From NCBI RefSeq assembly GCF_000315625.1, contig NW_005434648.1:537869-601868 (forward strand): DNA of 64,000 nucleotides. The letters are read 5' to 3'. Positions 24,342 through 35,928 of this stretch are shown here, piece by piece. Each line of letters opens with the position of its first letter. Within the stretch, counting starts at the first letter, position 1. The notes beneath the pieces are model-generated. The model did no database searches, had not been told where the DNA came from, and saw nothing but the letters and a program-made list of their open reading frames with translations. The translations under genes were made by a program, and so were the position numbers. The DNA is from Guillardia theta CCMP2712. Taxonomy: Eukaryota; Cryptophyceae; Pyrenomonadales; Geminigeraceae.

Positions 24342-27300
24342 ATGGTGTCTCGCGCGGAGGGTCATGGCTTTCCAGTCAGGAACGATGAGTTCATGACAAG
24401 TTATGAGAACCTCTCAAGGGTGCAGCGGACTCTGAGACTGGACAAGGCGGCTAGTGAAAGCCTCTCAACTGAGTACAACAAGGTCTCCCGTGCAAACAGG
24501 CCCAAGTCTTCCATCTTCGATGTGTTCAAGTTCAAAGGTACACTTTCTGCCTTGCTCCAAAGTTCCCCTCTCCCTCCTCCCTCCCTTACCTCATCCTCCG
24601 AGTGTCTCACGTGAGAGTCTAGAGCTTCAGGACACTCAGCAGACAGCAAGAGATCACTGGCTGCCGGATACACCTCGACCACCAGCGCCTGTTGCGCAGG
24701 TAAACTGAGCGATCACTGAATTTGCAAGACTTGACATGTCAAATAGCACACAAGTTTTAAAGCAGAGGAGCAGTTTTCTGTCAAAGACACCAAGAGTAAT
24801 CTATCTTCATCATCACAAATTGAATCTCCATTGCCTTCGTGATCCTCTTCAATATCATCCTCTACTTTGCAATCATCGTCTTCATACCATCATCATCCTT
24901 CTCTCCGTCCCCACCTTTGTCTTAGATTGTCATCACGATCACTATCGTCGTTCCTTCATCATCGCAACTTATCTCATGCTCAGGAAACATCGAGACATGG
25001 GATGAAGTAAAGGCAGGATACATGTCACTCTCATACTACTGCATCTTCTTCATCGTCTTCCTTGCAGTCTTGGTATGTTCCTGACGCGAACATTCTTAAG
25101 AGAACATCTGTTGATGATCCATCTCTTCAGTCCTTGCAGAACATTCCTACAGATGCGTACGATATCGGCCAAAGTGTCCGGGGAACAGTCTTCAGCGAGG
25201 ACTTGGACCTTACAGGGGTGACGGATTACTTGACCTTGTGGGATTATCTGGTCAGCGTGTCTTGTTTGTTCCGCAGTCTCCTCTCATTCCCCTTGCAACA
25301 TCAGATCGGAGAGGAAGAGGCCCAACCCGCGGATCCGACTGTAGCCTACACTCAGTACGCACAGACAGACTCGCCTGGTGAACTTGAACAAAGAGAGACC
25401 TTCCACCTTCTTCTCCACCTCCTCCTCTCATGACCTCCTCCTATCATCCCCCTCTATCTGTCTCTCTTCCTCCCATCTCTCTCCCTCTCTCTCCCTCTCC
25501 ATGACTCACTTCTCTCTGCCTTCTCTCCTCCTCTTCTGATCTCACCCCCTCTCAGGCGCTTCCTCCAAGGGAGGGCTTCTCGGCAAGATTTTCATGGCGC
25601 AGTACTACAACGACGAGCTGATACCCGAGAGAGACCTGGGCTACGGCATCACCTACATGAACCGACTGGTTGGGGGCCTGCTCATAGTCCAGCAGAGGTC
25701 TGATTACGACAACAAGACTCGCTCCTCTTCGCGGTATAGCCAGTGGTACCTTCCCTTCATCTCCCGCCAGGAGTCCAGGGCAGACTTTGGGCTGGCTGTC
25801 TCCCCTCCAAGTGTCCAGGACCTAGGGCTTGTCGACGCTCGATTCTCCAACAACCAGGACGTGCTGGCACAGGCGGACGTGAAGCGGCAGGAGGTGCTTG
25901 ACTGCTTCAGGTATCAGGAGAGCATCGGCGGGTACGGGAAGCTCTTCAGGGCGTCGGTGGAGCGAGACGTGCACATGGAACTAGCGTGGAGGCTCAGAGA
26001 TTCGCTCTGGATCGACCAGCACACGAGGAGCATTGAGGTCAAGTTCGCTCTCTACAACGGCAACTATAACATATTCACCTTCTGCAAGCTCACCGTCCGC
26101 TTCTCTCCCAGCGGCGGCATCGACCGGCTCGACACGACGCCCTATTCCCTCGTCACGTCGGGGATACGAATGGAACCGTACGCGGGCAGCGGGGGAACGA
26201 GGCTGCTGCTTGTGGAGCTGCTCTTCTCCCTCATGATAGGATACCAGGTGGGCGAAATTTTCGTCACGGCCGCTCAGAAGCTAAGTAGCTCAAGGAGAAG
26301 CTTCTTTGCTTTCCTTACCTCCTTCTGGACCCTCCTGGACATTGTCAACCTCTTCCTCTTCATCTACTCTATAGTCAACCGATATCAGTTCATCGTCCAC
26401 CTGCTGCAAAACCCCATCAAACTCCCTTGCAACCAGTACGAGCCCATCCTGGAGGCCACCAGCAACATGCAGCAGAAGCAGCTGCAGCTCAACGGCATCA
26501 ACATCTTCCTGTGCTTGCTGCGCTTCTTCTCCTTCTATCGCTTCCAAGACAAACTCAACGTTCTCACCCTCACCTTCCAGATTGCCTGGGTCGACATCTA
26601 TCACTTCGGCATGCAGCTGGGCGCGGCCTTCATCCTCTGCGCCCTGATGGGCTTCTTTCTCTTCGGCTCCAGCACCGCTTCCTACTACCGCATGGACTTG
26701 GCGCTTACGTCAATCTTAGAGATGTAATCAATTCAATGTTGTGACCAGTGCGCTGATCGTGGGAGAGAGAGTCTTGTTGGGGATTTCTTGTTCGCACAAT
26801 CTGGATGTTACGTTTTACTCTTGTTGTGATTCGTCTTCGAATGACATGTCATTTCTCAGAGTGACTTGTTCATGCAGGTGCGTCAACAACTACGACCTCC
26901 CAGCGCTCCGACGAGCTTCGCCGCTTCTTGCCGATGCCTTCATGCTGTTCGTCTCCATCTTCATCGCTCAGATTTTCCTAGGCTGCTTGCTCGCCATCCT
27001 CATGTCCTCCTTCTCCAAAGCTGTCACGGGGCCCAACTCCGACGGTTCCGACGGCATCAGTTTCACCATCGGCCAGCAGCTCGGCCAGGCTCTCTCCCGC
27101 CTCTACTTCGCGTACCAGCAGAAGTTCGGCAAGGAGCAGCAGCGACCGCAGGAGGGGGAAAGAACGTCCAGGATGCTGGTGAAGATGTGCGAAGAGCTGC
27201 TGCAGGAGGGCGTGGAGGCCTTGAGCAAGGGCGAGCTGGCCGCCAGGATGAGGATAGAGCAGGACGTGCCGGAGGACAGAGCGAAAGAAATCAACCAGCA

Positions 27301-27967
27301 GCTGCATACACACAGCTTCTGGTTCGTTCACACTGAGCCTCCTCCCAAGAACGTTACAGGCTTTCGTGATGACGTGGACTTTGGGGACGAGCAGCTATGG
27401 GACGAGGTGGAACTTCTACAGTCGGAGAACGAGCGTCTGCGCCAGCAGCTCAAGTTGTTCAGCACAGACACTCCAAACGCACAGGACGCAGAAGCTTCAG
27501 ACAAGCATCTTACGCACAAGACAGGCTACTTGAGGAAGAAGGGAGGATACGGGGGAGGGTCCCAGTGGATCGCTGAGGGGAGCAAGCAACTCAGCGGGCT
27601 CAAGTGGGAGTGGAGATGGTTCTGCATCACTCCGAAGTACATCTCCTTCTACAAGAACCACAACCAGACAACTCCTGCCTTCATTATGTCCTGGGTCGAG
27701 ATGGTCAACATCGAGATCGACGCTCAGCCGCAATCTTCGTCCCTTGACAGCAGCGCGATAGGAGAAACCCCACAGAAAGCTTGTTTAGGCTTCGCCCTGA
27801 TCTTCAACACATGCAGGGTGGAGGTGATGTGTTATGACTTCAGGGAGCGCGCAGACTGGCTGGTGTCCATCAAGGAGTGTATCGACGAGCTTGTGCAGCA
27901 AGGAAAGGACAGGTACTTCCTCCTCAAGAATCGCAAGAGCTCGATTGCAAGGATGGACGCTAGATGA
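24342..27967 (+). CDS. Polycystin-2-like (TRPP) cation channel with C-terminal PH domain
   Basis: Six-helix cation channel of the PKD2 class. The ATG at 24342 opens a cytosolic N-terminus. A first hydrophobic segment is coded near 24840-24900. The polycystin extracellular domain spans about 25080-26190 (SVRGTVFSEDLDLTG, MNRLVGGLLIVQQRSD, and NIFTFCKLTVRFSPSGG). Helices S2-S5 follow at 26200-26690 and the pore/S6 after an intron ending near 26878 (CVNNYDLPAL, then ADAFMLFVSIFIAQIFLGCL). The cytosolic tail has a coiled coil (LLQSENERLRQQLKLF) and then a PH domain: TGYLRKKGG, KWEWRWFCITPKYISFYKN and a final helix ERADWLVSIKECI. Family PKD2 proteins usually end in an EF hand and coiled coil, so the PH domain is a notable addition. 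With IFT88 also in the window, a ciliary role is plausible but inferred. Confidence 0.88.
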
Positions 27968-28564
27968 GGCGGATCATGCGATGCTTGTTGTAGTTGTAAT
28001 ACATCAAATAGTATCAGGAGGAATCAGATTCCTTGAAGTTGAACGCTGGAGGGGGCGGATCGATTACATGATGACGACATACCTGAGAAGAAAACAGGAG
28101 GGAGAGAGGAGGGAGGAGGAAAACGAGAGAGTCAGTATCCATTCAACTCAACAGAACAGGTATGTTGGAAAATCCTATCGAAGGAGCAACAAATGAGAAA
28201 TAATTTTTCATTTTGGAACCATCCTGCCATCTCTCCGTCTTGCTCCCTTAATTGTCATTTTTCACTGACTACTTGTTACACTTGGGCTATCATGTGCTTT
28301 ATCATAGTCTATATCTGCTGCCATGTCACATACTGTATCATATGCTACTTTGTCTGGACTATTCTATATCATGTGTCATATCATTTGCAATTTCTGTTGT
28401 GCAACTTATCATATACCGTACCACTTTCTATCTCATTTCCCATAACACATTCCAAAATACGTTCTATACCACATTCCATATCACGTTCTATACCATATTC
28501 TATATCATAATGTACATCAGAGGTTAATGTGGAGGGTGCCGATCCTGTATGTTCCTTCCTCGCA

Positions 28565-28790
28565 AGACATTGACTTACCCGCGGTAAGAGCCCTTGGGCA
28601 TGTTGACGAAGGTGCTCTGTCCCTCGACATCAGTGTTCTCTTGGCAGTCGGTGCATCCTGAGCAGCCATCGAAGCTTCCCCATCCCGTCTGGAGAGGAGG
28701 AGCGGAGAAAGGGCCTGTCCTGTACCCTCCCATGGGGTAGCACTCGAGCGCAGTGAGGAACGGCATTGCGATGGCTCTTCGATGTCCACC
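28565..28790 (-). pseudogene. Isolated exon-like fragment
   Basis: A minus-strand reading with protein-like composition (MPFLTALECYPMGGY, CSGCTDCQENTD, FVNMPKGSYRG) ends exactly at a good splice donor (GGTAAGTCA). No continuation exon is visible downstream on that strand before the polycystin gene, and its upstream side runs directly into the GGGTGGG-type repetitive DNA. It looks like a gene fragment truncated by a repeat, though a short unrecognised gene is possible. Confidence 0.3.
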
Positions 28791-28905
28791 CACCCCTCCC
28801 TATCAATTAGGGCAAAGTTTGGGTGGGGGTATACACCCCTACCTCCCCATGACCTCTCGTCTCGGTGACTCGAGTTTCACATACCTGGTATTTTCAGGGT
28901 GACAG

Positions 28906-28935
28906 ACCAGGTGAGGGTGGGTACCCTCACCTGGT
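28906..28935. repeat. 30-bp perfect inverted repeat
   Basis: ACCAGGTGAGGGT is followed by GGGT and then the exact reverse complement ACCCTCACCTGGT, giving a 13-bp stem with a 4-nt loop. It lies in the GC-rich repetitive patch between the polycystin and eS1 genes. The inner GGGTACC occurs in the tandem repeat near 36700-37120 and in a hairpin near 40910. Confidence 0.85.
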
Positions 28936-29384
28936 ACAGAAGACTTGCCTCGTACATTGTTCACTCAGTCCGGGCCGGTGGCGGGCGGGTGCCGAGGCCC
29001 GGCGGGGAAATGGAGGCGAGGAGATTGTTTTGTTAAATGGTAGGTGGGTGGGTAGTGAGACCCCTACCCCTTCATTTGATGCTTTTTGTTGGGATATTTC
29101 AGGGGTACTTTCCTTTCTCGTTCTATTTTCTGTCATACCCGACCCACTGATTCTGACACCCCTTTATTAAAGGTCACAAGAAGGGGTAATTGAACAACAA
29201 CAACTTTTCCCAAATAATCATCATATTTGTTTGATTTAGTTGAAATCCTATGATTCAATTACGCATCCTCTCATTTATTTCAAATAATTGTCCAACTTGT
29301 GAAAATCAAGTACCCCCCTTTCTCAACACACCAACCCTCTAAAAAAAAATCCCTCGTGCAGGCCGACTGTGGACTTCACGAGCT

Positions 29385-30867
29385 ATGGCTGTCGGGTAAC
29401 GCATGCTCCCGCTCTCTTCCTCCTCCTCCTCCTCCTCCTGTCACTGTGATGAAGTTCTACAATATCCTGAACGTCTCTGAATGCACGAGATGTGAAGGAT
29501 GTGTTGAGTTTGCATTGTGTCTTGTGTTCTTGATGTTGAATCCTGTATTTCATGGCTTTCCAAGTGGTATGGAATGACAGGGGAAGATCAGGGGATGGAT
29601 TCAACTTTTAGTGGAGAACAGCTGTTGATGCATACAAAATGAGGGATATTTCCTCACACTTGGCATCCAGCGTGATAATGTGACATGTTGAGTGCCGACA
29701 AGCCAAGGATTGACTAGGATTGGAACGACTGCATTGAATTCCCGCAGGGGGCAACATGAAAGCTATTTCGCAGTTGCCGTAGAGGATTCGAAAATTGTTG
29801 GAACTTGGCTCAATAGGATGTGTATGAGGATTGTACTTGATGGTATTTCTGAACCTGTTAGGATTATGTCCCCCATGTGCTTTGATTTCGTGTTTCCTAC
29901 CTTCCTCCCTCTGCTCACCGCAATCGTGGTCGCTGACTTCTGTTTCTCAGCAAGAACAAGCGTCTTAGCAAAGGTAAAAAGGGGAAAGGAAAAAAGCAGG
30001 TAGACGCCTTCTCCAGAAAGGACTGGTACGACATCAAGGCGCCCAATGCTTTCCAGGTTCATTTCCCTTGCACGTTCGTCTTCCTCCCTCGTGATCGTCC
30101 TGCTGCAGATCCGTAACGTTGGAAAGACTCTTGTCACCCGTAGCTCTGGCATGCGCGTTGCCACCGAATACTTGAAGGGCCGCGTTGTGGAGGCCAACCT
30201 TGCGGACTTGAACAAGGACGAGGACCAGAACTACCGCAAGATCAAGCTCCAGATGATGGTTAGCCGTCCTCGCCTTGCCTTGGGCGTTCGGTTGACTCGT
30301 CTTGCAGGACATCTCCGGAAAGAACTGCCTCTGCAACTTCTACGGAATGGACATGACCACTGACAAGATCCGCTCCCTCGTCAAGAAGTGGCAGACCACC
30401 ATCGAGTGCACCGTCGACGTCACCACCACCGACGGCTACAAGTTGAGGATGTCCTGCATTGCCTTCACCAAGAAGAGGGCAAACCAGTTGAGGAAGACCA
30501 CCTACGCTCAGACTGCTCAGATCAAGCAGATCCGCAAGAAGATGACCGACATCATGACCAAGGAGGCTTCTACCGTCGACCTGAAGGACCTTGTCCGCAA
30601 GTTCATCCCTAACTCTATTGGCACCCAGATCGAGCAGGCTTGCCAGGTTGATGTTAAAAGATCGTTGCAAGTTTGTTTCTGACACCTTCGTTTCTGCAGT
30701 GCATCTATCCTTTGAAGGATGTCTACATTCGTAAGGTTAAGACTCTTAAGGCCCCCAAGTTCGATATCACCAAGCTCATGGAAGTTCACGGAAACGCCAC
30801 TGAAACCTCCGCACCAGCTCCTGCTGCTGATGAGGGAACCAAGGTTGACCGTCCAACTGAAGCTTAA
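29385..30867 (+). CDS. RPS3A: Small ribosomal subunit protein eS1 (RPS3A)
   Basis: 40S ribosomal protein eS1. Five exons: 29385-29395, 29951-30056, 30109-30258, 30308-30646 and 30700-30867, about 257 residues, normal for the family. The first exon is only 11 nt (MAVG) and is joined across a 555-nt intron to [15 protein letters not shown], restoring the conserved MAVGKNKRL start. Later motifs include [39 protein letters not shown], the KKWQT segment and [13 protein letters not shown]. The long first intron of a ribosomal protein gene often carries expression-enhancing sequence or a snoRNA; I found no clear C/D or H/ACA box in it. All joins preserve frame. Confidence 0.95.
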
Positions 30868-31013
30868 ATTTTTCTTGCAAACAAGTAAAAGATGAAAATA
30901 CGCATCAGTAGTCCTTGTTTCTTTCTTCATCCGATGGGGACAGATGCGTTGAAGATTTACTTCAATCTCAAAATTCCCTCCAAACATCATGCAACAAGGT
31001 CAATCACTTGCCT

Positions 31014-31505
31014 TCACGTCTGACCCTGTTGCATCCTCTGCAGCCTTTCCGCCTTGAGGGGAAGGAACGAAGCGGAGGAGCTCGCGAGCACAGAGACGTC
31101 ATGGTCGACATCGTGCATGGACTTCTCAATGCCATCGAGCCTTTCATCGAGGTTTACAAAGGATTTCTCGAGCTTCTCGTTCTTGATTCCCTCGCTCCAC
31201 TTGGCTCGACGAGTCTCCAGTACGAGAAGGGAGATCCCGATGCCGAACACCACCCCCTCAGAGATCAGAGTGGCTCCTTGCTTAATAGCTTCTTCTTCTG
31301 CGAGGGGAGCAATCTCCTTCACGCGGATGCTCGTTCCGAACAACTTCATTCTGATCTCCATCCTGTGCATTATCTGTGCAGCCCCTGCGCATGTCCTTTT
31401 GACCCTGTCGTACTTGATGGATCGAGCTATCAGAACGTTGGCCATGGGCTTTGCTGCTTGTCGTATCGCTAAGATCGCAACCTTGAAAAGAGGCAGAATT
31501 GCCAT
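31014..31505 (-). CDS. OPA3: OPA3-like mitochondrial protein
   Basis: Single-exon gene of 163 codons. OPA3 proteins are mitochondrial membrane proteins of uncertain biochemical role, linked in animals to optic atrophy and mitochondrial morphology. The sequence starts MAILPLFKVAILAIRQAAKP, as the family does (a hydrophobic start then IRQ..KP), continues with HRMEIRMKLFG, and has the central EEEAIKQGATLISEGVVFGI segment and LLVLETRR. The C-terminal third is a coiled-coil-like acidic/basic helix. It is convergent with the eS1 gene, about 145 bp from its stop. Confidence 0.85.
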   Translation of the reverse strand: MAILPLFKVAILAIRQAAKPMANVLIARSIKYDRVKRTCAGAAQIMHRMEIRMKLFGTSIRVKEIAPLAEEEAIKQGATLISEGVVFGIGISLLVLETRRAKWSEGIKNEKLEKSFVNLDERLDGIEKSMHDVDHDVSVLASSSASFLPLKAERLQRMQQGQT

Positions 31506-32208
31506 TTTGCTCCTCTACCTTGCTGGAGATAACTATGACGAACGTAGGTTATAGGTCCGTACTTGCCACTTCTTGGCGCTTGAAAATCACAGCACTTTTA
31601 TGAGCAGCTCAGATGTGCGTCCTTGACGTTGTCCGAAGCTTTTCCAGTCTGCTCCTATACTACTCCTTCACTGTGAAGTACTGTGCTGTCCCCCTCGCTG
31701 TCCTTTCAGCAGCCCTTTCACCTGTGCTCTCCTCTACACACTCCTCTCCTCTCCAGTTTTTCTTTTGCTCTTCTTTCTCCTTCCCTCTTCTCTTCTCTCC
31801 TCTCTTTCTTTTACTCTTTTTCCTCCTCACCTCACCTCTCCTTTCCTCACCTCACCTCACCTCACCTCTCCTTTCCTCTCCTCTCGCCTCTCCTCTCCTC
31901 TTCTCTCTCCTCTCCTCTCCTCTCCTCTCCTCTCCTCTTCTCTCTCCTCTCCTCTCCTCTCCTCTCCTCTCCTCTCCTCTCCTCTCCTCTCCTCTCCTCT
32001 CCTCTTCTCTCTCCTCTACCGTCTCGCCTCGTTCCAAAGTCCCACCTCCGTCATTCTTCCTCCTTTTCCACCACCCACCCCTCATGACCGCATCTTCCTG
32101 CCTGCTAGTACCCCTTCAGAAGTACCCCACCCTACGATCGAGGAAACTGATAACCCCCTCCTTTGGCTTGTTGGACCCCCTCTGATTGGGCCTGTCAATC
32201 CTGCTGTG
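31506..32208. other. Intergenic with a long pyrimidine microsatellite
   Basis: The start regions of OPA3 (minus) and the PDZ gene (plus) face away from each other across this interval, so it must hold both promoters. Its core is a CCTCT microsatellite, listed separately. The long Ser/Leu/Pro reading frames across it are repeat artefacts. Confidence 0.5.
31830..32015. repeat. (CCTCT)n / (CTCACCTCAC)n microsatellite
   Basis: A near-perfect CCTCT pentamer run (31865-32013) preceded by CTCAC repeats. A shorter tract of the same pentamer occurs at 8062-8110. All three frames of either strand stay open, which explains the overlapping Ser/Leu/Pro- and Glu/Arg/Gly-rich ORFs. Confidence 0.92.
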
Positions 32209-34025
32209 ATGGCGACGGCGATTCTGGAACGGCGCCATGCCCAAGACATCAGGAGCCGCGACCGCTCACAGACTGAATGCAGTCCCGTTGCAGGACATCC
32301 AGCTCCTCCATCTTCTCGTTCTCTTCCTCGCTCATTCCAAGGAGAGGGACTAGAGGCCTCGCGTCGCTATGATGACATGGAACAGGCCAGGAGGTCTGGT
32401 GTCGGTTTAGCCTTCGACCATGGCAGCCTGCGCGTGGATGAGATCCTGGAGGGGTACTCTGCCATGTATAGCCACATCGTTGAGAAAGGAGACAAGCTTG
32501 TGTTCGTTCAAGGCGTTCCCGGACAGGGCGATGCACAGTTTCCCAACAACGAATTTGCCAAGTTGTTTGGAGAAGCCATTCCAGGAAGGTTTGCTCTCAA
32601 TGCTGGGATGTAGAGCCTTCTTGACGGCATTTATCAGACAAGGAACGTTTGTGAAGATGGGGTTTGAGTGCTCCAATCCAAGACACAGAGATGTCGAAGA
32701 CACTTTGTACAGCAAGTGATGATACCGTAGAGCCTTGATGGGGCTGTTCTGATTTGCCTTGCAGAGAATTCTCCTCCTCGTGGGACCACAAGGCATTCCA
32801 TGTGCTACTGATGCGGGGAACCCGTCAGTATCTCCTCCTTGTCAGCAGAAGACTTTTGCTCGAGCGAACTGTCCAAGAGTTCAAAATCCTCAACGAGAAA
32901 CTACGGGGGATGCTCGGCATGAGAACTTTTAACCCTTCATCGGTCTCGATGACTACAGAAGAGCTGATAAGTTCGATCTACGTGAACAAAGACATGATCT
33001 CGCACAAGTCAGAGCGCGTGAACGTTGTCGAAGCTTTTGGTGTCTTCGACAGGGAAACGAACTCTGTTATGGGGCAAACTCGAGAGTTCATGATGCAGGA
33101 AAGCTACCTTGCTGTCTTGGTCCTCTGTGTGAACTGTTTGCATGACAGGTGATTCCTCGTCCGGGCAATCAATTCAGCTACGTCAACAAACCGCTCGAGA
33201 GGTCTGTCACTGTTATGTCATACAGTGCATGTGATAGCAGAGGTCGTTTCAGCCAAGTATCTGCTAGATTCCAAAAGCTTCCAGGCGCCCAGTCTGCGTT
33301 CGAGTGGTTGAGGGAAGCAAGGAAGGTAACTTCACCTCCTGCCTCCTTCTCGATTATGTTCCGACGTGCATGCGCAGGAGCAAGATCTCCTGCAAGAGAG
33401 GAGTGAAGCGCGGCAGCGTTGCAAGGTCTGCGTACAGTGGCACGTTCCCCTCCTCGTCCCCCTCTGACTTTTGTCGTCTCGCAGGAGCTACTTTCTCGCC
33501 TGCAAGGGATTGTTGCGGTCCTATGAAAGACTTCGATTGACTTCCTTTGACCCCTTGACAGAAGCTGAAGAAGCTGGAAGATCAGCAGACGGGCATCGAT
33601 GTGGAAACGGTGAAGGGAGAAAAAAGCTTGAGGTAATCTCCCTCCCTTCTCTCCCCTCCCCTCCTCCCCCCGCTTTCCTCTCCTTCCCCGTCCTCTTCCT
33701 CCCCATTCCCCCTTCTTTCCCAGCAGACGCCAAAGTCTCACTGCTCCCATTTGCTGCTGCCCGGCCTGTTGCTAACTCCCCCGCGTCTCTACCTGCCTCC
33801 ATCTCGCTCAACTCTTACCTGCAGGATGAGGGAGCTTGAGAAGAGGATCGAGGAGGCAAGGACGAGGCAGAAGGAGGTGAATCGCAAGCGGAGAAGAAGG
33901 AAAGGCTCACGCGTGTACAGGCGATAGAGGAATTTGAGAAGCAGCACAGGAGGAGGCGAGATGCGGAGCTGAGAATAGGAAAAGTGGGAATGGCGTCACG
34001 GGCCATGGGGGGTCAGACGAGTTAA
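32209..34025 (+). CDS. PDZ-like and coiled-coil protein, unrecognised family
   Basis: Several exons on the + strand. The first (ATG 32209 to about 32590) leads into a PDZ-like fold: GVGLAFDHGSLRVDEIL, then VEKGDKLVFVQGVP. It joins by a phase-2 intron to a segment from 32764 reading AFHVLLMRGTRQY, the position of the last PDZ strand. After that come helical segments (SRRLLLERTVQEFKILNEKL, then a region with VNVVEAFGVFDRETN), exons near 33135-33330 and 33380-33610, and a charged coiled-coil end (TRVQAIEEFEKQHRRRRDAE) stopping at 34025. The role is unknown; a scaffold function is the simplest reading of a PDZ plus coiled coil. Joins after 33100 are approximate. Confidence 0.6.
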
Positions 34026-34253
34026 AGTCATGACGAAGGTGGGCGCGGAGCCGTTCATCTATGGTTAGTAGATAGGAATAAACGCTGGAGGACCAAACAT
34101 GAAGGTCTGTGGGACGGCGGAGGTCCGATGATAGCGGGGATGGAGCAGCAGGAGGCAAGCGCTGTGAGAGGAGGAAGAGGGGAGAGGTGCGATGTGATCG
34201 ATTTATACACTCAAGAGGGTTGCTAGTCTAAGAGCGTTAGGTGCTTGCACAAG

Positions 34254-35928
34254 TTACTTGACCTTCTCCAGCGCCTGCATGGGCGTCATGCCGGGGTTGG
34301 CAACGAGCATCTCCTCGATGGCGATGATCTTGGTGACTCCGTCGATCATCTTCTGGACGAGCTCGACCTCGGAGAACCCGATGCGCTGCTTGTTGGAAAT
34401 GTCCCACTTCCCTCCTACCGCCTCCGAGTGCTCGCCCGACGACCCGCGCGGCTGCAGGTCGAAGGCATCGCAGACCTTCTCGAGGGCCTTGGGGTCCTTG
34501 TTGAGCTGGGGGATGCGGATCATGACAGAGGCGCGGAGGCCAGTGCCCAGGTTGGAGGGGCAGGTGCCGAGGAAGCCGAGCTTGTCGCTGTACATGAGCT
34601 TCGCTCCGTTCTTCTGCGCGGCCTCGGCGATGGTGTCGGAGATCTTGCAGAAGCGAGCGAAAACGGACCAGACGTCTCCTCCCTTCTGCATCGAGATGAT
34701 GCGGCAGTGGTCCTCCTCGTTGCACCAGGCCAGGGCAGTCTTCTCGTTGTTGTGGAAGATGCCACGGTTGTCGGGCCACTGACGAGCAGCTCCAGCAACA
34801 GCAAGCAGCTGGGCTGGTCCTGGCTTCTGGAAGAGGAAGCCGTTGGACTGAAGCATCTCCTCCTCCTGGGCGGTGAGGTTGCCGAGAGGGTAGTACTTCC
34901 CTCGCAGTTCTCCCTGGAACATGCCGAACGCCTGCTTGAGAACGTTCTCCACCCCCTCGCGCTCCTTGGGAGTGGCGCCGCAGGGAAGCGAGAAGCCGCT
35001 GATGTTCCTCGCCGCGCGCACGCGGGTGGACTCGACGTACTGGTCGAACTTGAGCTGCTGCTCCCTGCTGAAGTTGAGGTGGAGGGGGTTGAGATCAGAC
35101 CTGTGGGACTGGGTCTCCGGGTCGAACTTGTGCCATCCCTTAACGATGGGGTAGATGATCTCCTTGAAGAGGTCAAAGCACTCCTCGTCTCCTGCGGTGA
35201 AGCCGACGCCAAGATGAGGCTTCAGGACTCCGCACTGGATGGCGTTGGAGAAGGAGTAGCCCTTGGAGGAGGTGATGTCCTTGTACTTGGCGAAGAGATC
35301 TGCAGTGAGGACCTTGGACATGAGCGAGCGATGGCCCGAGTGGAAGGGAGGCAGCTCAGTAAAAGTGATGAACTTAAAGTCCTCGGTGTCCTTGGGGTCG
35401 GGCTTCGAGTTCTTCCTCTGCTCCTCCAACCACTTCTCGAACTTGGCGACTTCTGCCTTCTCCTCGGCTGACATGCTCTTCTTCAGAGTGCTCTGATCCA
35501 TGAGCACATCACAAACAGCAAACTGACTATCTATTCATCCTCTTACCTTCTCAGACTTTCCTGCTTTGGACTTGGGAGCCCATGGCTCCACATCCTTCTG
35601 CAGGTGGCTGCGAACTCCTGCACGTCAAGGAGTCAGCTTCCTAACAGGTTCAATCATTGCCATGGTGGAGAAACGTCCGAGCGTGGAGGAGGAAGGAGGA
35701 CAGCGGTAGCATTTCGCACTCACCATAGGCAGCAGCCAATCCAAGGCTCAGGGCGATGCCAATCTCGAAGGCAAGCTGGCGTCCCTGCATGGAATGAGCA
35801 ATAGGAAGAGGACGCGCTGCTTGTCACACCTTGATGGCGTCATTCGGTCCAGATGCAAAGGTGCGGATATAGACTTGCTTCGCGCGAGAAGCATAAACCT
35901 TGGATACCAGGAACCTACGAAGGAACAT
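34254..35928 (-). CDS. Creatine-kinase-like phosphagen kinase with mitochondrial/membrane N-terminus
   Basis: Transfers phosphate between ATP and a guanidino compound. The kinase exon (35492-34254) holds the whole ATP:guanido phosphotransferase fold: the N-domain, the specificity region around HRSDLNPLH, the nucleotide-binding arginines and the reactive-cysteine motif CPSNLGTGLRASV, which is the creatine-kinase rather than arginine-kinase form. Three upstream exons (35928-35830, 35784-35724, 35617-35547) are separated from it by introns of 45-106 nt. They keep frame and encode a mitochondrial-type presequence (MFLRRFLVSKVYASR) and a membrane segment (FEIGIALSLGLAAAY). Joined length is about 489 residues. 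The alternative is a separate small membrane protein (Cox5c-like) stopping just after 35547, with the kinase starting at the ATG at 35507. The strong donor GTAAGAGG and a 54-nt intron favour the fusion. Confidence 0.8.

Larger units (their letters stand above)
27968..29384. other. Intergenic with AT-rich repeats, an orphan exon and a palindrome
   Basis: 28290-28520 is AT-rich with many ATATCAT/CATATCA-like repeats. 28565-28790 holds a lone exon-like reading on the minus strand (listed separately). 28800-29170 is G/C- and T-rich with GGGTGGG motifs resembling those near 36400 and 44620. 29170-29380 is AT-rich and lies upstream of the eS1 gene, so it probably contains its promoter. Confidence 0.5.

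Noticed and set aside
29396-29950. snoRNA in the long first intron of eS1
   Set aside because: Ribosomal-protein introns often host snoRNAs, so I looked for C/D and H/ACA boxes with matching stems, but found none that I could defend by eye.
31683-32087. Overlapping Ser/Leu/Pro-rich ORFs on the + strand
   Set aside because: They are translations of the CCTCT microsatellite; all frames are open because the repeat lacks stop codons.
34245-35471. 408-codon + strand ORF opposite the phosphagen kinase
   Set aside because: It is the antisense shadow of the kinase exon: same codon-phase pattern, Leu/Val/Glu-rich composition and no domain.
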